Counted from the stretch's first letter, positions 1-5,312 are shown. The stretch is DNA of 5,534 nucleotides from Candidatus Limnocylindrales bacterium (GCA_030647575.1 JAUSJS010000328.1:1-5534), one strand, 5' to 3'. Notes: a model not told the origin generated them from the sequence alone. Numbers and translations: made by a program.

Positions 1-59
1 CGTGTTCGAGGACGTCGACGTCAAGTCGACGCTCTGGCGCGAGCTCGATCGGCTGGCGC
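1..59 (+). repeat. 59-base exact direct repeat, copy 1 (inside meaB remnant)
   Basis: Bases 1-59 are identical to bases 498-556; base 60 (G) differs from base 557 (C). Both copies are read in the same phase. The sequence fits the dehydrogenase family at copy 2 and does not fit the MeaB family here, so this copy is the intruder. The repeat may continue upstream of the window. Confidence 0.95.
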
Positions 60-235
60 GCGCCGAGGCGCAGGTGTGGGCGATCGTGATCGACCGTCTG
101 CGCGAGCGGCTGCACGACCAGGCCCACCGTGCGACGACCGCCGCGACCCTCGATGAGGTGGCGGACCATCGACTGGACCCATATGGCGCTGCGGACCGGC
201 TGCTCGCGTCCCTCACCTCGGAGGCGGCCCCGTGA
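1..235 (+). CDS. meaB: MeaB/ArgK-family GTPase, C-terminal fragment (cut by window start)
   Basis: MeaB-family G-proteins protect and load methylmalonyl-CoA mutase with its B12 cofactor in the cytoplasm. Only the last 77 residues are present. After about residue 20 they look like the family's C-terminal helical arm: RAEAQVWAIVIDRLRERL, then LDEVADHRLDPYGAADRLL, where R-x-DPY-x-AA-x-x-LL is the typical ending. The GTPase domain lies outside the window, so the call rests on this tail alone. The TGA stop (233-235) overlaps the GTG start of the next gene, indicating translational coupling and a link between methylmalonyl-CoA metabolism and the acyl-CoA enzymes downstream. Oddity: residues 1-19 (VFEDVDVKSTLWRELDRLA) are identical in DNA to part of the neighbouring dehydrogenase gene and are probably not native MeaB sequence. 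The true gene-specific sequence seems to begin near base 58. Confidence 0.72.
   Translation, partial: VFEDVDVKSTLWRELDRLARAEAQVWAIVIDRLRERLHDQAHRATTAATLDEVADHRLDPYGAADRLLASLTSEAAP
220..224 (+). promoter_or_regulatory. Ribosome binding site GGAGG for the hydroxyacyl-CoA dehydrogenase
   Basis: GGAGG lies 7 bases before the GTG at 232 and inside the end of the meaB frame. It supports the GTG start that overlaps the meaB stop. Confidence 0.6.
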
Positions 236-1110
236 CGATCCAGCTGGTTTTCGTGGCCGGCGCCGGGCTGATGGGACATGGGATCGCCCAGGTCCACGCG
301 GCGACCGGCCTCGACGTGGTGCTGTACGAGCCGGACATGGCCAGGGCACAGGGGGGCCGCGACCGGATCGCGGCCAACCTCGAGCGTGCGGTGGCCAAGG
401 GCCGGCTGGAGGCCGCGGAGCGCGAGGCGACGCTCATCAGGATCTCGCCGACGGACGATCTGGCAGCTGTCCGGGACGCAGACCTCGTGATCGAGGCCGT
501 GTTCGAGGACGTCGACGTCAAGTCGACGCTCTGGCGCGAGCTCGATCGGCTGGCGCCGTCCGCCACCATCTTTGCCTCGAACACGAGCTCGATCTCGATC
601 GGCCGGCTGGCCGAGGTGGTCTCACCCGCGCGTCGGAAGCGCTTCGTCGGGATGCATTTCTTCAGCCCCGTCCCGGTCATGCCGCTGGTCGAGCTGATCC
701 GCGGGCCGCAGACCGCCGACGCGACCGAAACCGCGATCCGCGGGCTTGCCGAGCGGCTCGGCAAGCAGGTCATCGTGTCGGCCGATCGGCCGGGATTCAT
801 CGTGAACCGGATCCTGATGCCGTTTCTGGCCGAGGCGATGCGGGCCTGCGAGGCGGGCCTCGGGACGGCCGACGACATCGACACCGGCGCCCGGATCGGG
901 CTGAACCACCCGATGGGCCCGCTCGAGCTGGCCGACTTCATCGGCCTCGACGTCTGCCTTGGGGTGATGCGCGTGCTCGATGAGGGCCTCGAAGGCGAAC
1001 AGTTCCGGCCACCGCAGGTGCTGGTGGCGCTGGTCGAGGCCGGGCATCTGGGCCAGAAGACCGGGCACGGGTTCCACACGTATCCGCGACCGGAGCGGCC
1101 GACCCGGTGA
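232..1110 (+). CDS. 3-hydroxyacyl-CoA (3-hydroxybutyryl-CoA) dehydrogenase
   Basis: Cytoplasmic enzyme that interconverts (S)-3-hydroxyacyl-CoA and 3-oxoacyl-CoA with NAD(P). The 292 residues are close to the usual size of the stand-alone enzyme. The N-terminal Rossmann fold begins with GAGLMG (residues 10-15). The catalytic set is complete: SNTSS around Ser119, His142 in GMHFFSPVPVMPLVEL, Glu154 twelve residues later, and Asn192 in GFIVNR; the His-Glu and His-Asn spacings match those known for the family. The C-terminal 3HCDH domain has NHPMGPLELADFIGLD (225-240) and GQKTGHGFHTY (274-284). The GTG start overlaps the meaB stop as GTGA, preceded by GGAGG. The next gene overlaps by 4 bases in the same way. 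Hbd/PaaH/FadB2-type roles cannot be separated from sequence alone; short-chain substrates are inferred from the neighbouring thiolase and acyl-CoA dehydrogenase. Confidence 0.93.
   Translation: MTIQLVFVAGAGLMGHGIAQVHAATGLDVVLYEPDMARAQGGRDRIAANLERAVAKGRLEAAEREATLIRISPTDDLAAVRDADLVIEAVFEDVDVKSTLWRELDRLAPSATIFASNTSSISIGRLAEVVSPARRKRFVGMHFFSPVPVMPLVELIRGPQTADATETAIRGLAERLGKQVIVSADRPGFIVNRILMPFLAEAMRACEAGLGTADDIDTGARIGLNHPMGPLELADFIGLDVCLGVMRVLDEGLEGEQFRPPQVLVALVEAGHLGQKTGHGFHTYPRPERPTR
498..556 (+). repeat. 59-base exact direct repeat, copy 2 (native copy in dehydrogenase gene)
   Basis: This copy encodes VFEDVDVKSTLWRELDRLA, which continues naturally from DLVIEA into PSATIFASNTSS, as expected in hydroxyacyl-CoA dehydrogenases. 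It is therefore the original; the copy at bases 1-59 is secondary. Confidence 0.95.
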
Positions 1111-2270
1111 GCGGTGACCTGACGTCGGAGGAGCGGCTCCTCCAGGCGACGGCGCGAGAATTCGCCATACGCGAGCTGGCGCCGGGGGCCATCGAGCGCG
1201 ACGAGTCCGAGCGCTACGACCGCTCGCTCTTCACCAAAATGGGCGAGCTGGGACTGACGGCGGCCCCGCTCCCTGAATCTGTCGGCGGCGCGGGCTTCTC
1301 GTACCTCGGCTGGACACTGGTGATGGAGGAGCTCGGCGCGGTGGACATGGCGATGGCCGTATCGCTCTCGGTGCATCTCCTGTCGCAATACCCCGTCGTG
1401 GCTTGGGGCACGCCCGAACAGCAGGCTCGCTGGCTGCCGGCGATGCTCAGCGGCGAGGCGCTCGGGGCGTTCGCCCTGACCGAGCCCCATGCCGGCAGCG
1501 ATGCGGCGGCCATTCGGACTCGGGCGGAGCGCCTGGGACCCGCCGATGCCCCTGAAGGCTACCGGCTGAGCGGCACGAAGATCTGGATCTCGAACGCCCC
1601 GGAGGCGGAGCGCTATCTGGTCTTCGCGACGCTCGACCCTGCCCTGGGCTCGAAGGGGATCACCGCCTTCCTGGTCGAGAAAGGCACGCCTGGATTCCGG
1701 TTCGGCGCGCACGAGCGGAAGATGGGGATCCGCGCCTGCCCGGCCGCCGAGCTCGTGTTCGATGGCGCCGAGGTGCCGGTTGCCAACCGCCTGGGTGGAG
1801 AAGGGGAGGGCTATCGGATCGCCCTGTCGGCGCTTGGCGAGGGGCGGATCTCCATCGCGGCGGCCTGCGTCGGGATCGCCCGCGCCGGGCTCGACGCGGC
1901 CGCGCGCTACCTGACCGAGCGCCATGCGTTCGGGGCGCCGCTCGTTGAGCAGCAGGGCCTGCGCTTCATGCTCGCCGAGATGGCTCGCGAGGTCGCGGCG
2001 GCTCGGGCGGTCACCCGGGAGGCCGCCCGGGCCAAGGATCGGGGAGAGCCCATCGCCGAGGCTTCGTCGATTGCCAAGTGGACCGCCTCGGATGCCGCAA
2101 TGCGCGTGGCCACCGATGCGGTCCAGCTGTTCGGAGGAAGCGGCTACTCGCGGGAGACCGGGATCGAGCGGCTCATGCGCGACGCCAAGGGCGCCCAGAT
2201 CTACGAGGGCACCAACCAGATCCACCGCCTGATCGTGGCGGACGAGGTGTTGCGCTCGATCGGTGGCTGA
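1107..2270 (+). CDS. Acyl-CoA dehydrogenase (short-chain/butyryl-CoA type)
   Basis: FAD-dependent enzyme that forms a trans-2 double bond in acyl-CoA and passes electrons to electron-transfer flavoprotein. Its 387 residues match the usual length of about 380. Domains in order: N-terminal helical domain (LTSEERLLQATAREFA, about 5-115), central beta domain with AFALTEPHAGSD (121-132) and KIWISN (158-163), and C-terminal helical domain with RHAFGAPL (272-279), LFGGSGYSRE (341-350) and IYEGTNQIHR (365-374). Glu367 in YEGT is at the position of the catalytic base of short-chain and bacterial butyryl-CoA dehydrogenases, unlike the isovaleryl and long-chain types. The GTG start overlaps the preceding stop as GTGA, giving an N-terminus of normal length; the best Shine-Dalgarno match is a weak GGAG at 1092-1095, so coupling probably drives its translation. 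Exact chain length and branched-chain preference are uncertain. Confidence 0.93.
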   Translation: MSGDLTSEERLLQATAREFAIRELAPGAIERDESERYDRSLFTKMGELGLTAAPLPESVGGAGFSYLGWTLVMEELGAVDMAMAVSLSVHLLSQYPVVAWGTPEQQARWLPAMLSGEALGAFALTEPHAGSDAAAIRTRAERLGPADAPEGYRLSGTKIWISNAPEAERYLVFATLDPALGSKGITAFLVEKGTPGFRFGAHERKMGIRACPAAELVFDGAEVPVANRLGGEGEGYRIALSALGEGRISIAAACVGIARAGLDAAARYLTERHAFGAPLVEQQGLRFMLAEMAREVAAARAVTREAARAKDRGEPIAEASSIAKWTASDAAMRVATDAVQLFGGSGYSRETGIERLMRDAKGAQIYEGTNQIHRLIVADEVLRSIGG

Positions 2271-2274
2271 GGCC

Positions 2275-2296
2275 GCCCGCCCGGTCCCTCGCGGGC
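2275..2296 (+). terminator. Possible hairpin terminator after acyl-CoA dehydrogenase
   Basis: GCCCGC (2275-2280) and GCGGGC (2291-2296) form a perfect 6-base stem with a 10-base loop starting 4 bases after the stop codon. No T-run follows, so intrinsic termination is only possible. A second hairpin, GGTCCAC-AGG-GTGGACC at 2322-2338, follows and belongs to the repeat module described separately. Confidence 0.35.
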
Positions 2297-2310
2297 CCCA
2301 GATGCACCGA

Positions 2311-2496
2311 TTCCTGTCATCGGTCCACAGGGTGGACCTTCGGCGCGGTTCCGGCGATCCAGAACGAGCCGGACGTCGATGGAGTTCGCCTGCAGGCGTG
2401 GTTTCACGCTCAGCGCTCGGCGGGTCGCGACCGTGTGACCCGCCGCACCGGCCCGAGATCGCGCCCAAGGCGCACCTCATGCACCGATGGCAGGAA
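2311..2496. repeat. Inverted-repeat module 1, 186 bases
   Basis: The left arm (2311-2350) and the reverse complement of the right arm (2457-2496) match at 30 of 40 positions by my count; the roughly 106 bases between them look unrelated to the middle of module 2. Arms begin TTCCTGyCATCGGT at their outer ends and similarity stops there, which defines the boundary. The left arm contains a perfect hairpin, GGTCCAC-AGG-GTGGACC (2322-2338). The right arm lies inside the 3' end of the reverse-strand regulator-nuclease gene and encodes its residues 217-229. The same arms occur at 3231-3270 and 3377-3416. The right arms of the two modules match at 33 of 40 positions, including 14 identical bases ACCGATGGCAGGAA (2483-2496 and 3403-3416). 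Confidence 0.75.
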
Positions 2497-3144
2497 GGTG
2501 AGAGCGTCGACCCGGCCGCTCGGCCCTCGAAGCCAGCCACGCATCCTGCGCCCGTCGACCGGGAACTTCGCTCGGAGCACGGTCTCGTGGGCGGACACGG
2601 CCCGCCGGTTCGTGCGGCTCTCCGCGACCACGACCCAGGTCGAGGTCGCGATCGGCTCCCAGCTTCGGTCGCTGGCGACCTCTGCCGCGAGCCTCCGCTT
2701 TCGATCCATCGTGGCCATCAGTTCGTTGATGTCCACTAGCTCGGTCTTCAGCTCGACCACGAGGAGCATCCGACGCGCGTCGTTCCAGGCCAAGACATCG
2801 ATGATTCCCCGCTCACCGAAGATCGAGAACGACACCTCAGGCTCGGCGACCCAGCCCTCGAGAGAGCCAAACAGCTCGGCCACGGCCTCGTGCATCGCCG
2901 AATGACGGGCGCTGATCAACCTCCAGAGATCGCCACCCTGCCAGCGCACGACCGTGTCGAGGCGGGCATCCAGCGCATGCGCCGCGCGCCGGATCGACCC
3001 GAGCGGAACGGCAGTGAGCCGGCCGTGCTCGATCCGACCGATCATCGTGCGCGAGACCTTCGCCTTGGCGGCGAGATCCTTCTGCCTCCAGCGCTTGCGT
3101 ACTCGGATCGCGCGCAAGGCAGCACCCACACGTTGATCGTCCAC
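2410..3144 (-). CDS. XRE-type helix-turn-helix protein with PD-(D/E)XK nuclease-like domain
   Basis: Predicted DNA-binding protein of 244 residues. Residues about 6-60 form an XRE/Cro-like helix-turn-helix (QKDLAAKAKVSRTMIGRIEH, 21-40). Residues about 80-205 resemble a PD-(D/E)XK fold: a helix (HSAMHEAVAELF), a strand with GERGIIDVLAW placing Asp116, then LLVVELKTE with Glu131-x-Lys133. The spacing D-x14-E-x-K and the intact residues suggest possible catalysis, but no activity is proven. GTG at 3144 is the only plausible start: an in-frame TAA lies at 3169-3171 with no start codon between, and no Shine-Dalgarno is evident. Residues 217-244 form an atypical tail partly encoded by a repeat arm. 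It is convergent with the acyl-CoA dehydrogenase and divergent from the thiolase, and locally less GC-rich (33 of 60 bases at 2701-2760), which suggests acquisition. It could be a regulator, a defence factor or a repeat-associated enzyme; I do not recognise a named family. Confidence 0.8.
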   Translation of the reverse strand: MDDQRVGAALRAIRVRKRWRQKDLAAKAKVSRTMIGRIEHGRLTAVPLGSIRRAAHALDARLDTVVRWQGGDLWRLISARHSAMHEAVAELFGSLEGWVAEPEVSFSIFGERGIIDVLAWNDARRMLLVVELKTELVDINELMATMDRKRRLAAEVASDRSWEPIATSTWVVVAESRTNRRAVSAHETVLRAKFPVDGRRMRGWLRGPSGRVDALTFLPSVHEVRLGRDLGPVRRVTRSRPAER

Positions 3145-3171
3145 GCCCGCAGTGTCGCGATGGACGCTTTA

Positions 3172-3235
3172 CTCCGGCGTATCCCGCGCCGGAAGCGACC
3201 TGATCCTCACCTCCGGCCGGAGGCGACCTGATCCT
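3172..3235. repeat. Two tandem inverted-repeat units with a shared 13-base tail
   Basis: Unit 1 (3172-3207) and unit 2 (3208-3235) each have a TCCGG...CCGGA inverted repeat followed by GCGACCTGATCCT. CCGGA-A/G-GCGACCTGATCCT occurs at 3189-3207 and 3217-3235, 28 bases apart with one mismatch. In unit 1 the inverted repeat is TCCGGCG (3173-3179) and CGCCGGA (3187-3193) with a 7-base loop. In unit 2 it is the perfect 14-base palindrome CCTCCGGCCGGAGG (3210-3223). The array lies 28-91 bases upstream of the regulator-nuclease start codon. It could be an operator of that helix-turn-helix protein or a relic of an insertion-sequence end; no transposase is present. Confidence 0.7.
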
Positions 3236-3416
3236 GCCAACGGTCCAGCAGGTGCACCTTGGGCGGGGTTCGGAGGCTCGAACGGTGCTCGCGACCGGTC
3301 AATCCAGCTGCGGTGCCTCGACGCCACGCACGGCGGGCGGGGCCCGCGCAGACAGTTGCCCATCAAGGAGGGCGCCGATCGAGCCGAACGCCCACCTGGT
3401 GGACCGATGGCAGGAA
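3231..3416. repeat. Inverted-repeat module 2, 186 bases
   Basis: Same arm family and exactly the same overall length as module 1. The left arm (3231-3270) and the reverse complement of the right arm (3377-3416) match at 29 of 40 positions by my count. Left arms of the two modules match at about 31 of 40. The middle shows no clear match to module 1. The module sits between divergent genes, so a shared role as transcription terminator does not explain both copies. Confidence 0.72.
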
Positions 3417-3477
3417 AGCGCCCGAAACCGATGCGGCCCGCGGCGGACCGTCGCCCCGGCGCCTCGTACCACCGGTG

Positions 3478-3483
3478 TAGATT
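3478..3483 (+). promoter_or_regulatory. -10 box TAGATT for thiolase, leaderless arrangement
   Basis: TAGATT fits the TAnnnT pattern and is followed by only 6 bases before ATG at 3490. Transcription would start at or next to the A of ATG, giving a leaderless mRNA. This agrees with the lack of a Shine-Dalgarno motif before the ATG. No clear -35 hexamer is visible about 17 bases upstream. Confidence 0.6.
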
Positions 3484-3489
3484 CGAGCC

Positions 3490-4728
3490 ATGACCCAGAA
3501 ACCCCCTGGCCCGAACGGGCACGTCTACGTCGTCAGCGCCGCACGCACCCCGATCGGCAAGTTCGGTGGCGCGCTCGCCAGTGTCCCCGCGGTCGAGCTG
3601 GGTGGCGTCGCCATCCGCGCCGCCGTCGAACGGGCGGGGCTGCCCGAAGACACCACGATCGACGAGGTCCTCATGGGCCACGTGCTGCAGGCGGGTGCCG
3701 GACAGGCGCCCGCCCGCCAGGCTGCCCTGCGCGCCGGCCTTCCCGACACGACCAGCGCCACCACGATCAACCGGGTCTGCGGCTCGGGCCTGAAGGCGAT
3801 CATGCTGGCGGCGGCCGAGATCCGGGCCGGCGATGCCGAGATCGCCGTCGCGGGGGGCATGGAATCGATGAACGGCGCGCCTTACCTCCTGCCGGGCGCG
3901 CGCTTCGGCTACCGGCTCGGCAACGGCGAGCTCGTCGACGCGACCGTCCATGACGGCCTGTGGTGCGCGATCGAGAACTGCCACATGGGTACCCACGCCG
4001 AGCGTGTCGCGATCAAGGACCGGGTGAGCCGGGCCGATCAGGATGGGTTCGCCCTTGGCAGTCATCAGAAGGCGATCGCGGCGATCGATGCCGGCCGGTT
4101 CGAGGCCGAGACGGCGCCGGTGACGGTGCGCGACGCCAAGGGCGGCGAGACCGTGGTAACCATCGACGAAGGTCCCCGCCGGGACTCGAGCGCCGAAGCC
4201 CTCGCGCGCCTCCGGCCGGTGTTCGCGCTGCCGGACGGCGAGGACCGCGGCGACGCAACCGAGGGGACGGTCACCGCCGGCAATGCCCCCGGCATCACCG
4301 ACGGCGGCGCTGCCACCGTCCTGGCCTCCGAGCGAGCCGTGGAACGCCTGGGCCTGAAGCCGCTCGCCCGGATCGTCGGTTATGCGCAGGCCGAGGTCGC
4401 GCCGAAGTGGCTCTTCCTCGCGCCGGTCGAAGGCGTCCGTCGCCTGCTCGACCGGATCGAGCTCCCGATCGAGGCGTTTGACCTGATCGAGATCAATGAG
4501 GCGTTCGCCGCCCAGACCCTGGCCGACGGTCGCGAGCTCGGCTTCGATTGGGATCGGGTCAACGTCAACGGCGGTGCCATCGCCCTCGGCCACCCGATCG
4601 GCGCGAGCGGGGCGCGGATCGTGGCTACGCTCCTCCACGAGCTCGTCCGGCGCGAGGGCCGATACGGGCTCGCGACGCTCTGCCTGGGCGGGGGCGGCTC
4701 GGTCGCGGCGGCCTTCGAGCGGGTCTGA
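3490..4728 (+). CDS. Acetyl-CoA C-acetyltransferase (thiolase)
   Basis: Thiolase that condenses two acetyl-CoA to acetoacetyl-CoA or, in reverse, cleaves 3-oxoacyl-CoA at the end of beta-oxidation; cytoplasmic. The 412 residues slightly exceed the usual 390-400, with about 10 extra N-terminal residues before HVYVVSAARTPIGKFGG. Catalytic features are complete: nucleophile Cys97 in INRVCGSGLKA, MESMN (124-128), INEAFAAQ (335-342), His368 in GGAIALGHPIGASGAR (361-376), and the second cysteine Cys398 in TLCLGGGGS. The segment KWLFLAPV (306-313) replaces the more common GTGPVPA-like stretch, so it belongs to a side branch of the family and may have a different chain-length preference. It has its own leaderless-type promoter, is separated from the acyl-CoA dehydrogenase by the reverse-strand cassette, and is followed by a strong hairpin, so it is probably transcribed alone. 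Confidence 0.93.
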   Translation: MTQKPPGPNGHVYVVSAARTPIGKFGGALASVPAVELGGVAIRAAVERAGLPEDTTIDEVLMGHVLQAGAGQAPARQAALRAGLPDTTSATTINRVCGSGLKAIMLAAAEIRAGDAEIAVAGGMESMNGAPYLLPGARFGYRLGNGELVDATVHDGLWCAIENCHMGTHAERVAIKDRVSRADQDGFALGSHQKAIAAIDAGRFEAETAPVTVRDAKGGETVVTIDEGPRRDSSAEALARLRPVFALPDGEDRGDATEGTVTAGNAPGITDGGAATVLASERAVERLGLKPLARIVGYAQAEVAPKWLFLAPVEGVRRLLDRIELPIEAFDLIEINEAFAAQTLADGRELGFDWDRVNVNGGAIALGHPIGASGARIVATLLHELVRREGRYGLATLCLGGGGSVAAAFERV

Positions 4729-4731
4729 TAT

Positions 4732-4777
4732 TCGAGGCGGGCTCGCGACGCTCCGGTCGTCGGACCGCCCGTCTCGA
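4732..4777 (+). terminator. Strong two-part hairpin after thiolase, probable terminator
   Basis: TCGAGGCGGGC (4732-4742) pairs with GCCCGTCTCGA (4767-4777) over 11 positions, one of them a G-U wobble. Nested inside is CGACG (4746-4750) with CGTCG (4758-4762) around a 7-base loop. It starts 4 bases after the thiolase stop. There is no T-run, which is common in GC-rich genomes. Confidence 0.5.
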
Positions 4778-4792
4778 TGGTGGATAACTCTC

Positions 4793-4821
4793 TCGACTTC
4801 GCATGGACACGGGCGGATACT
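4793..4821 (+). promoter_or_regulatory. Possible promoter for the SnoaL-like gene
   Basis: TCGACT (4793-4798) and GATACT (4816-4821) each match the sigma-70-type consensus at 4 of 6 positions and are 17 bases apart. Together with the preceding terminator-like hairpin this suggests a separate transcription unit with a leader of roughly 70 bases. Two 4/6 matches can arise by chance. Confidence 0.35.
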
Positions 4822-4884
4822 CCGCTCAAGGATCGGCGCCGTCGTGCGTCGGCTCACGGCATGGACCGAACGACCCGGTCAGGC

Positions 4885-4890
4885 AGGAGG
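4885..4890 (+). promoter_or_regulatory. Ribosome binding site AGGAGG that fixes the SnoaL-like start
   Basis: A full AGGAGG lies 5 bases before GTG at 4896. It favours this start over the in-frame ATG at 4803, which would add 31 residues with no resemblance to the family. Confidence 0.8.
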
Positions 4891-4895
4891 ATTCG

Positions 4896-5312
4896 GTGAA
4901 CGACGACGAGATGGTTGCGCGCATTCGTGAGCTGTACGAAAGCAACGACATGGCAGCCTTCGCCAAGGCCCAGTACGAGATGGCCGCGGAGGACATGGTC
5001 AACGAGTTTCCCCAGTCCGGTGAGCGCTTCCGGGGTCGGGACAACATCGCGGCGATGAACCAGAGCTATTCGGGGAACGCCGGCACGACGCCGAAGGCGA
5101 CCTTGCGTCGGATCCTGAAGCCGGGCGAGGCGTGGGTCATCGAGAGCACGATCGACTATGGTGATGGGACGCCGGTGAGCGGGATCTCGATCATCGAAAA
5201 CGGTCCAGACGGCAAGGTCATCAGGCAGACCGATTACTTCGCCAACCCGTTCGAGGCACCCGCCTGGCGCAGCAAGTACGCCGAGCGCAAGGAACCCGTA
5301 GGCGCGCGCTGA
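4896..5312 (+). CDS. SnoaL-like / NTF2-fold small protein
   Basis: A 138-residue protein of the NTF2-like superfamily (SnoaL-like polyketide cyclase or ketosteroid-isomerase-like fold). Visible family marks are an N-terminal helix (MVARIRELYESND), EFPQSGERFRGRDNI (37-51), the strand VIESTIDYGDG (81-91), SGISIIENGPDGKV (95-108) and QTDYFANPFEAPAWRSKY (111-128). Length and the DYFAxPFxAPxWR ending match small stand-alone members in high-GC bacteria. No signal peptide or membrane segment is seen. The fold has a cone-shaped pocket that may bind or isomerise a small ligand, but the substrate is unknown and many members are uncharacterised. It has a perfect Shine-Dalgarno and probably its own promoter, and an aldehyde dehydrogenase gene follows after 28 bases. 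A joint role with that enzyme is only a contextual inference. Confidence 0.82.
   Translation: MNDDEMVARIRELYESNDMAAFAKAQYEMAAEDMVNEFPQSGERFRGRDNIAAMNQSYSGNAGTTPKATLRRILKPGEAWVIESTIDYGDGTPVSGISIIENGPDGKVIRQTDYFANPFEAPAWRSKYAERKEPVGAR

Larger units (their letters stand above)
3145..3489. other. 345-base gene-free divergent intergenic region
   Basis: No gene is supported here. It holds the upstream region of the reverse-strand regulator-nuclease gene, the two tandem inverted-repeat units (3172-3235), repeat module 2 (3231-3416) and the thiolase promoter (3478-3483). No convincing -35/-10 pair was found for the regulator gene, although TTGGCA reads at 3240-3235 on the reverse strand. Forward open frames in this stretch continue through the repeat arms and lack protein-family resemblance. 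Confidence 0.7.

Noticed and set aside
2311..2496. Module 1 as a simple bidirectional terminator between convergent genes
   Set aside because: A related module of identical length lies between divergent genes, where a terminator makes little sense, and neither has T-runs.
213..2540. A 775-codon open frame on the reverse strand opposite the two dehydrogenase genes
   Set aside because: It is antisense to two genes with complete catalytic motifs, is rich in Arg, Ala, Gly, Pro and Ser as expected of a high-GC shadow frame, and shows no domain.
2078..2905. Forward open frames spanning the acyl-CoA dehydrogenase end and the regulator-nuclease region (including 2263-2739)
   Set aside because: They overlap better supported genes and read through repeat arms; composition is typical of out-of-frame GC-rich sequence.
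2410..3144. Type II toxin-antitoxin system based on the XRE domain
   Set aside because: No small partner gene is adjacent; the protein is a single 244-residue fusion and both flanks are repeats.
2311..3416. CRISPR array made from the repeated arms
   Set aside because: Only four arms in alternating orientation with unequal spacing, and imperfect identity; no regular repeat-spacer pattern and no cas gene.
3169..4857. A 562-codon open frame on the reverse strand opposite the thiolase
   Set aside because: Shadow of the thiolase reading frame; no recognisable motif, and it runs through the repeat module and promoter region.
4803..4895. In-frame ATG at 4803 as an upstream start for the SnoaL-like protein
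   Set aside because: The extra 31 residues do not resemble the family, overlap the likely promoter, and the GTG at 4896 has a perfect AGGAGG 5 bases upstream.
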